A DNA stretch of 64,000 bases from NCBI RefSeq assembly GCF_022682495.2, contig NC_071391.1:40887998-40951997 (forward strand). The letters run 5' to 3'. This DNA is from Desmodus rotundus (Eukaryota > Chordata > Mammalia > Chiroptera > Phyllostomidae). A program made the translations under genes and the position numbers. Below are positions 39,930-48,900 of the stretch, one piece after another; the stretch's first letter is position 1, and each line of letters begins with the position of its first letter. The notes beneath the pieces are model-generated. The model ran no database searches. It was not told the DNA's origin and was given only the letters and a program-made list of their open reading frames with translations.

Positions 39930-42900
39930 TAAATATGTAAAGTGTTTGTATTTACAGAATCTGGGTGAAGGATATGCAGGAATTCTTTCTATTCTTGCAA
40001 CTTTTCTGCAAGTTGGGAATTCTATCAAGACAGAAAGAAAACAAGTGACAGAGCAGGGAAGGCAGGCGAGCTGGAGTGCGTGTCAGTGACACAGCCAGTT
40101 CCCGTCGGGATGCCAGGCTCTGTGCCGTGGCCTCCTGTGTGTAACCTCATTCCAGCCTCACCACAGTCCATGCGGAAGGAGACCCTTACTGCTCCCATTT
40201 CACAGATGTAGGTCAGAAAGGTGCCAAGATCTGCTCCAGGCCCTCCAGCTACTTGGGGCAGTTCCCAGACTGGAAAGTAGACTCTTTGAGTTCAAGGTGT
40301 GTGCTCTTTGCCTCAACCCCACTGTGGACTCTGACCTTGGAGGGGCAGTGGGATGGGCAGGACGAGGCACTGTGTCCTGGAGCAGTAGCACCATGTGGGC
40401 CCCGGGACAGAAGCAAACAAGATCCATTTGCCTGGTGGAGAGGGATGTTATTCCAGGATTCTGCAGGGAGCAGATCCAACAGTGCCAAGTAGGACATGCT
40501 GGAATGTGGGAGGGGGCCTCAAATGCCAGGTGGGGTTGCCAGTGGCTGCAGGCAGGGGAGCCACAGGGCAGGCCTGGAGTGACCTGGGGCTGGGCGGGGG
40601 TGTGCATTCTGGGTAGGAGGATGGGCCTTGGGAGCTCACTGGGAGGGCTCCACAGCTGGGCTCAGCCTCCTAGCCAAGCTGGAGGCACTGGTGGGATCAG
40701 GAGCCAACGGGCTTGGCAGTGTGGAGCAGTCCACCTGTGGCATCTGAAAGGTGGCCTGAAATGGGTGGACAGGAACTGCTGAGGATGTGGGTCAGGCTGG
40801 CAGACCACCTCAGGAAGCCATGTGAAGAGGAGGGTGCAGGAAGGGCTGAATGACCTCTGGCAGTCCCTCCAGGTCACCTGGACTGTCTGGCTTTTCCCCA
40901 GATTAAAGAGCTGAGGGTAAGTGTCTGGCAGCTGGATGAGTCAGCCTGGGAGGCTGCCTCCTTCCCCTGCCAGTCCACCCAGGGTAGTGGCAGGGCAGGT
41001 GTTTGGCCTATCTCCCCTCAGACGTCCCCTCCACACCCTGAGATGTGAGGGGCACCCACAGGGCTGAGTGAACTGTTTTATTTTGCTGGGTCCCCTGGTG
41101 GGTCTCGGTGTGTGCCAGTGTGTGCGGGGAGGCCCACGCATCATCCATTGTAAAATATCAGTGTTTTCATGGGTGAGTAGTAATTACTGGGTAATGCTTT
41201 AAAACCTTTCCTGAAGGAGCGCAAACCTGTTTTTTTTTTTCTAAAGTCAGGAGTACATTAAAAGGATTACCATGTAGATTTGATTTTTAGATAACACTAA
41301 AATGGATCCCAAATGGACTTCAGCAAAGGGATGCTATCTCCTTAATGGAAAGTGCATGGCCCGAGGCTCAGCTCCCAGAGCCAGGCAGGGGGTGGGGGGG
41401 CGGGAGGGAAGAGGTGTCTGCAGGGCCAACCGGCAGGCTGGGGTGGGGATGCTGAGGAGGCAGCTTAGGGAGGGAGAACCTGGACCCCCTGGGGAGCAGG
41501 AGCCCATAGGTGCCCCCTTAGAGCCTCCTGACCTTTCCAGGAGTGCTTTCAATCTCCTGGACTAGCCCAGTGGGACCCAACCCAGCATGGGGCATCACAA
41601 AGAAGGGAGGGCGAGTCAGAATTCTCCCAGGACCTCAGCCTTTTCAAGCAGAGAAAGCTCAAGGTCCCCAGATGCTCTGAGACCTCCTCAGCCAGGCTGG
41701 CCCTGGTGTTCCGTGTCTTGGCGGACTTCTGGCAGAAGCTGCATGGCTCCTTAAGAGTTCTCCAGGGCCCAGGAAGCAGAGTCCAACACCCTAGAGCAGG
41801 GCGCCCAAGCCTGCTGTGTACCAAGGACCTGCTGTGTGCCAGGCCCAGCCTGGGCACAGGTAGGAAGCAGGGGACCTGGGAAAGCTTGTGGCTTTCCTCC
41901 TCCTGGCCTCCCTGGGTCCTCTAGGTGCCAGGTCCTACCAGTGATGGAGGAGCTGGCTAGTGCTGTAGTTCATGGCCCTGCAGGCTCGGTGGCCAGGCAT
42001 TCTGTCCAGGATCCAAGTCAGAGGAAGATGGAGAGGGCAGATGCTCCTGGTGCTGAGAGACCCTGCATCGTTTTGGGGTACAATTTATGGGACTGGGTGT
42101 ATCCCCTCAGGTGGATGGATATTCCAGCCGCTCACCCCCTCCCACCCCCAACCAGGGAGAACACAAGTGCAGCCAGTCCAGGGAAGTAAGTGGAAATCAG
42201 CCCTGGGATCTACAGCAGAGGCCTGGCCGAGGTTTTCCAAACTGGTAGCTATGCTGGCTGGATGCTCCTTCTGCAGGTGCCAGAGAAAAATAATGCTGTC
42301 CTGAGACCCCCAGACGATCCCACGTCCAGCTTTCTCAACCCCTCCGCCATTCGGGCACACCTGTGGGCCAGGCCTTGAAAGGAGCCCCTCAGGTCCCCCT
42401 TAGCTCTCAGGGGTGCTTGGTCCCAAGGTGGCATCCATGGGCTCCTCAGAGCCATGACCAGGCTGAACCCTGCCAGAAGAGACACAGGCAGGCCTGAGGA
42501 CAGTCATTCTGAGCCCCATCACTCTCTCAGACCAATTAACCTTTAGAGCTGCATTAAGGAAATTAGGCAGTGAACTTCCCAGCTAACAGACAGCCCTGCA
42601 GGGACCGGAGGAGGGCGGGAGGGGAGAGCCCACAGCAGCCTGCAATACTGCTCCCTGCCCTCACCTGTCCTGCTGCTTCTGGGCTCGGGAGGGGCCCCTG
42701 GGCCCAAGGGCCACCACCTCTCCCAGAGAAGTCAGAGGAAGCGATGGGGCTAAGAAAGCGCAGGAGGAGGGAAGGGCTCCTAGGGCCAGCTTAATTGGTG
42801 ACCTACACTAATCCTTTGGATTGTCTGAGCCTCAGTTTCCCCATCTGTAGAATGAGACCATTTATCTAGAAGAACTTTGAAGGCCCATCCAACCTGACAC

Positions 42901-45900
42901 CCGTGGATTTTGAGACTGAGGCCCCTTGGAGGCTGAGGCTCTCCTCTGAAGCCTGAGGAAGCAGCTCAGACTCTGGGCTGCGGGCAGTGGGGGTGGGGCG
43001 AGAGGAGGGATGCCAGGTGATGGGAGCTGAACCCAGAGCCCTGGAGAGTGCAGGGATCCCTTGGAGAAGATGGGACCAAGAGGAGGGCAGAGTTCGTGAG
43101 CAGGTTGAAAAGCCAGGGAGGCAGGAAGGGGTGGGCTATTCTCTCCAGAGTCAATGCCTCCATCCCTACCCTTTCCCCCTCCCCATCCCTTTCAGGAAAT
43201 TCTCATAGGCACCTCCACTCCCCCCAGGTTGGGGCTCTGAGACTCCCTGCACTCCTCACCAAGCCTAATCTTCAGCACACTCAAGCCTCAGGGCTCCATG
43301 TGGATGTCCAGGTTCCCGGATGACATCTGTCATCTATCCCTATCTCCTCTTCAGTTGTCCCTTTCTGTAGTCATTCCTTGTGCCTGTGCACATGGGGTGT
43401 GAGTGATGCACACGCTTGCCTGCTGGGAGGTCTGCGCCTCCCTCCAGTGAATGCCAGGCTTAGATCCAGCCCCTCGTACTTGGTACTTTCTTGCATATTG
43501 AGAAGCTCTCTGGGTCCTGGGAGGGGGCCAGAGACTCAGAGGTCTTTGGGAAGAGCCAAGATCCAGAGGCTGGGAACCTGCCCTCCCTCAGGCCAGGGCA
43601 GGTAGGGAGCTTGACTCCAGCTGGGAGCATTGCTGAGGAGAGCCCCACCTGGGCCCAGCCCAGCTGCCTCCAGCACACACCTGCCTCCAGAGCTCCTGCT
43701 CCCCGCTGGGACTGTCACAAGGGCATCTTATTTTCTTCTCGACACCTCCACTGTTCTACATGAATAAACCAAGAGGCTGTAGCCTGACGTTTTGGGTTAA
43801 GAGGGATAAACACGCACACTGTGTGTGGAAGTCTGAAGTGGCAGAAAGATGTGGGAGTTCTAGTGGACCCCCTGCCTGTTAGGAGACTTCGTCCTTAGGG
43901 CTGTAGAAAGAGCCAATGGGATGGTGGCTGCATGAGGAGACTCAGTCCTCCTGTAGCTCGGGCCGCAGAGGAGGCAGTGTTGCATGGCAGGGAGCAACTA
44001 AGGGAGGCCAGGCCTCCAGGCCACCTGTGGGCCCCGCAGCAGAGCAGACGTGGGGATTCCCCGTGCGCCTGGAGCCTCTGGATGGGCCTTTGCAGGGCAG
44101 GGGAACAGGCTGTGCCACACAGCCCAAAGGACAGGACTTGACACTGGGGAGGAGGCTGCTGGTGAAAAAATGAGAGCACCTGGGAACCCTGATCCTGGAG
44201 GGGCACGGCAGGCAGGGAGAAGCCACGGGTTCCCATTCTCAGAGGGCACAGAGCCACAGGGCCCACCCGTGTCATTCTGTCTCTTGTCTGTCCGTCTGCA
44301 GGTGTGCCGATGTTGTCTGTCCAGCCCAAAGGGAAGCAGAAGGGCTGTGCCGGATGCAACCGCAAGATCAAGGACCGCTACCTACTGAAAGCTCTGGACA
44401 AGTACTGGCACGAGGACTGCCTCAAGTGCGCCTGCTGCGACTGCCGCCTGGGCGAGGTGGGCTCCACCCTCTACACCAAGGCCAACCTCATCCTGTGCCG
44501 CCGAGACTACCTGAGGTGGGCCACCTCCCGCCACTTGGTCCTTCCGCTCAGAGAGCCCCCATCCTCCTGGGCCCAGCACGGTCCTGCCCTGGCTACAGAC
44601 CCAGTACCCAGAATGCACAGCCTGAGTGTGTGCTCATCCTGGACTGTGCTGCCCCTGCCCTTGCCCTGCCCCCCCAAACACCCATGGAGCCCCCCAAGGC
44701 AGGGCCGTGCCTTTAACTCCTGGGACTCAGTGGCCAGCACAGGTTCCGGGCAGGCATCAGTAACCACGGGCACGGAGAGGAGCCTCCTGAGGGCCCCAGC
44801 CTGTCCCCGCCCTGCCTTTGTCAGGGGCTTCTGACCCACCCTGTCCCTGAGTCTGGGAGAGGATGTCTCAGAGGGGCTTTGTGGCAGGTGGGAAAGCTCT
44901 GACTGCCCTGGGACCCCCTTCCCACCTCTCCCCAGGGCCCAGCTCCCCCCAAGTTTCTAGGAGGGACCTGGAATTCAATGCCTGGGGATCCTGGCAGGCA
45001 GCCAGACCCTGGAGAAGGATTGCTGATGTCAAAGCTGAAAGACGTGGGTTTGAACTAGCTCTGAGCCTCAGTTTACCCCTCTGTGAAGTGGTGAAAAGAA
45101 TAACTTCCTGCCTGACATTCATCGGAGCTCCCCCACCCGTCCTCCCCCACAGCCTGGATCCTATTCCCTGGGGCTGTCTCCCCCAGTTAACCCTCCCGTA
45201 GGCATCCATGACATCAGCAGGGCTGGAAGGAGGCCACCAAGCAAGGGCCTTGGCTGAGACCCAGCACCTGCATTTGGCTCTCACACAGGCTGCTGGGTGG
45301 TGTCTGGGCCTTGCGGGGGGACAGAGTGGGGGAAGGCCTAACTCATTAATTAATGGGTCAGGGCAAGGGGTTCTTGGGGCTCCTTCCACTCAGGTGTGGG
45401 TATGTTGTGCGGTGGGCTTATCAACCTGAAGAGCCTAAGATTTACCTGCCTGTACCTTCTCTTTTAACTTTTGCCTTTTGCAGGAGTTTTTTGTATATTT
45501 TTTTAGAGATGCTATGAACCAGGGCCTGAGACTCAGTGCTCCTGGCTGGGCCCAGAAGAGGGAGGCTGAGGCCAGGAGGAAGGGCTCAGGAAGGGGGTCC
45601 TGGGGATTCACCCCTCGATAAACTGAATGAACAGGGCATCCGAGCCTGGAGGTTTAGGGCGTTGCCAGGGGGCTGCACCTGCCAGGCTGAGAGGAGGTAG
45701 CAGCCCATCTGATGGGTCCACAGGCCCTGGGGATGTAGACCTCAGTGCAAGATGGGCTTGTCAGCAGGGCTGAGGCACCCACAGGCATCCTGGGCCCTAC
45801 CAGCCACTGGAGCCTGAAGGTATTTTCCTGGGTTCTGGCAAAGGCCACGGAATAACTTTGGGGCCAGGTAGGCCAGTGGGCCAGAATGGGGGTGAGGCTT

Positions 45901-48900
45901 CTTTGAGCTTCTCAGCCCCAGAAAATGGCTGTCCAGAGCCTGTCCCCTCTGCAGCTTGCTCATCAGACTGGGGGCAAGATTGGCCCCTCTCGGCAGGCAG
46001 ATGTTGTGGCCCAGCCTTTGTCTGACCTAATCTGAGCTACCAGGCAGTTCGGACTGATGAATAATGGAGCCAGGCTCGCCTGCAGACGCTAGAGCTTGAG
46101 CTGGACAAATCAGGGATTAGAGGGGCCTTCTGCCTGCCTCTCAGCCCCCATGTCTCACTTGGGGCTTTCTCTGCCAGGGTGCAGAAAAGAAGTGAGGAGG
46201 AGCCTGGCTGGCTCAGACCATTGAAATACCCAGCCAAGGATTGGCCTGCATGGGGAGAGTGTCAGCTCCCTGCCCCTAGAACTCTGCAACCAGCTGCTAA
46301 GAGAAGGGTTGTCTGTCTCAAAGAGGCATTGTGCCAGAAGTCCTTAGAAACTTCCTCTTGACTTCAGTCTTGTTGTAGAAACCCCTTTGAACAGGATCAT
46401 CTAGTCCTGTATCCCCATTTTAAAGAAGGGTGAACTGGGGTCCAGGGAAAGGAAAACGGGGCTTAGGCAAGTCACAGAGTTGAGTTGGTAGCTGAAAAAG
46501 ACCTCCTCATAGGGTTGTTGTCGAGATTAAATGAGTTGATCTTTGTAAAGCCCGTAGAACAGGGCCTGGTGCAGAGTAAACACTATGTAGGAGTTTACTA
46601 CAATACAGGGGTTGTGACTGAGCGTTTTCAGAAGCTTTCACAACAAGCATGCGAAGTCTCTATTTTACAGTCGCTCGGAGAGCCTAGGTGACACAGCCTG
46701 AGGCCACACAGCCCATGATTGGCCAAATGCCTCTATATTCTGGCTTGTGTGACTCTGAAGTCCTGCTCAAGGTCCAACTCAGTATTCTGGTGGCCCCCGG
46801 GGCCTGACGGACCCCAATGGGAACTGGAAGGAGGCCTTGTCATCCCAGCCCAGGGATGGGCAGTGTTAGCTGACCCCCACAACCCCCTCCCGGAGTCGAT
46901 GTACCAATTTCTCTGAAACCTGATCTCTTAGTAGAATTTAGGGAGACAAGCTGGGCCATGGTTGGAGGCAATGCCCCTGCCGCCCTCTCCCAAGATCCCC
47001 AGCCGCTCCTGAGCTCTCTGCACCCTTCCCTCTGCAGGCTCTTCGGCACCACGGGAAACTGCGCCGCCTGCAGCAAGCTGATCCCAGCCTTCGAGATGGT
47101 GATGCGGGCCCGGGACAATGTGTATCACCTCGACTGCTTTGCCTGCCAGCTCTGCAACCAGAGGTGAGTGCTAGTCTGGTAGGAAAGTCCACCCACTCCC
47201 TTGAGCCCAGCTGACTCCTGCTGGAAGGCACCAGAAACACTGTGGAGGCCTACATGCAAATGTGGGTTCTGTGTGTGCCTGTGGCTGCCATGTGCGCACT
47301 GTCCTGAGCACATGTGTACGTATGTGTTTTATGTAAGCCTGAGCCCTGTAGTCAAATGTGCGTGAGCCAGTACTATATGTGCATGTTTGTGGGACACTTT
47401 TCTGCGTGAATATAATGGGTGGGAGCATGCATGAGCTTAACATGTATGCACAGTGTGTTGTGTGCATGCATGTGTTTTTATAAAGATCTTATTTATTTTT
47501 AGAGAGAAGGGAGGGAGAAAGAGCAGGAGAGAAACATTGATGTGTGAGCCATCAATTGGTTGCCTCTCACACGCCCCCTACTGGGGACCTGGCCTGCAAC
47601 CCAGGCATGTGCCCTGACTGGAAATTGAACCAGCAACCCTTTGTTTCACTGGCCAGCACTCAGTCCACTGAGCCACACCAGCCAGGGCTCATATGTGTGT
47701 TTTTAAATGTCCATGTCCACACGGGCATGTGTGCACGATGGGATATGATTCTAGGTGTCTGTCTGCAAATGGGGGTATGTGTGTGCTCTGTATGCATGAA
47801 GAGTGGGCACGTGGAGGAAGAGGCCTGTTTTAGATGTGTGTGTACAAGGGCCCTGTGCCCTGTGAGTATGCTGTGTGCACATATGTTCCAGTGAGAAGGG
47901 GTTCCCCAGCCTGGAGGGCAAAATCCCCTCAGGGAACAGCCCCTCATTGCGGACCCTTCTCTTGTGAGTCTATTATAGTTCCAGCCCAGCCTCCTTTCTG
48001 GTCTTTTGGCTCCTGCTCAGTGCCCCAGCCCTGTGGGAAGCCCCAGGGACCCGCGGAGCCAGAGCCCTCCTGGCTGGGGCCCGAGCCTCCCAAGGCAGGC
48101 CCTTTTCCCAGCAGTCCCCAAGTCAGGAAGCAGTTTATACAAGTATTCCCTGAGGGAGCCGCAGGGAGCTCTGGCCTGGCTGGGGCTCTGGCCAGACCCA
48201 CTGCTAGGAGGCCTCCGTGAAGTTGCATCGCCACCTGGTGGCTGAACTGGGATCTGCTGGGACTAGGCCTGTGACCCTGGGGTCCCACTAAAGGCTCAGC
48301 CACCCTGAGGACATCTTTGAGGGAAGGGCTGAATCCTCCAGTACTTAAGGAAGACTGGGTAGAGGGAGGGCAAAGCAGAGCCTTCTTTGGGTAAGAGGAA
48401 AGATGGTAGGACAGGGTCACCTCTTCCTGGAAGGATGTTCCAGGAAGCCCACAGATTCTGCTTAAAGAAAGTGCCCTTCACTGAGCCATCCTCTTAAATT
48501 GGGGAGGGGACAGAGGGATGGAAAAAATCAACCATTTCATCCCTACCTCCTTTCCATCTTTACCTCTGGCTACCTCTCTCCTCCCCGGGTCTTCTCCTGT
48601 TTCTTTGTCCTTCTGTCTCTTTCTCCCTCTCTGTGACAGGGAGAGATTATTCCTGCACCTTCCCACTAACCCCACCCTTCTGTGGCCCAGGCTTGTCTGT
48701 CTGTCCTATACAGTAGGCTGTCTCAGGGCCTGGCAGAGGGCTGGGCTGGCCCTGGGACTTTTGGGGACCCCTCTGGAAAGCTCAAGGAGCAAGCTCCCTG
48801 GGACCCCCAGCCCCATGTGTCCTCCTCCCCTGTTTGGAGCCCCCACCATCCACGGGGACCCCTCCATGTCCTTTCTCCCCTGCTTGGATTTTCCAGATTT

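Larger units (their letters stand above)
44516..47037 (+). other. LMO1: LMO1 intron 2
   Basis: A GT-AG, phase 2 intron of 2.5 kb. It holds MIR fragments at about 45015-45110, 46395-46495, 46500-46620 and 46640-46730. A palindromic homeodomain-type site CATTAATTAATG lies at 45344-45355. No additional exon is evident. Confidence 0.9.

Noticed and set aside
38076..39930. CRISPR-like or satellite array
   Set aside because: Only simple AC and TAGA microsatellites; no spaced repeats.
44354..44716. 120-codon alternative frame over LMO1 exon 2
   Set aside because: It overlaps the well-supported LIM-coding frame, crosses the splice donor and has no recognisable domain.
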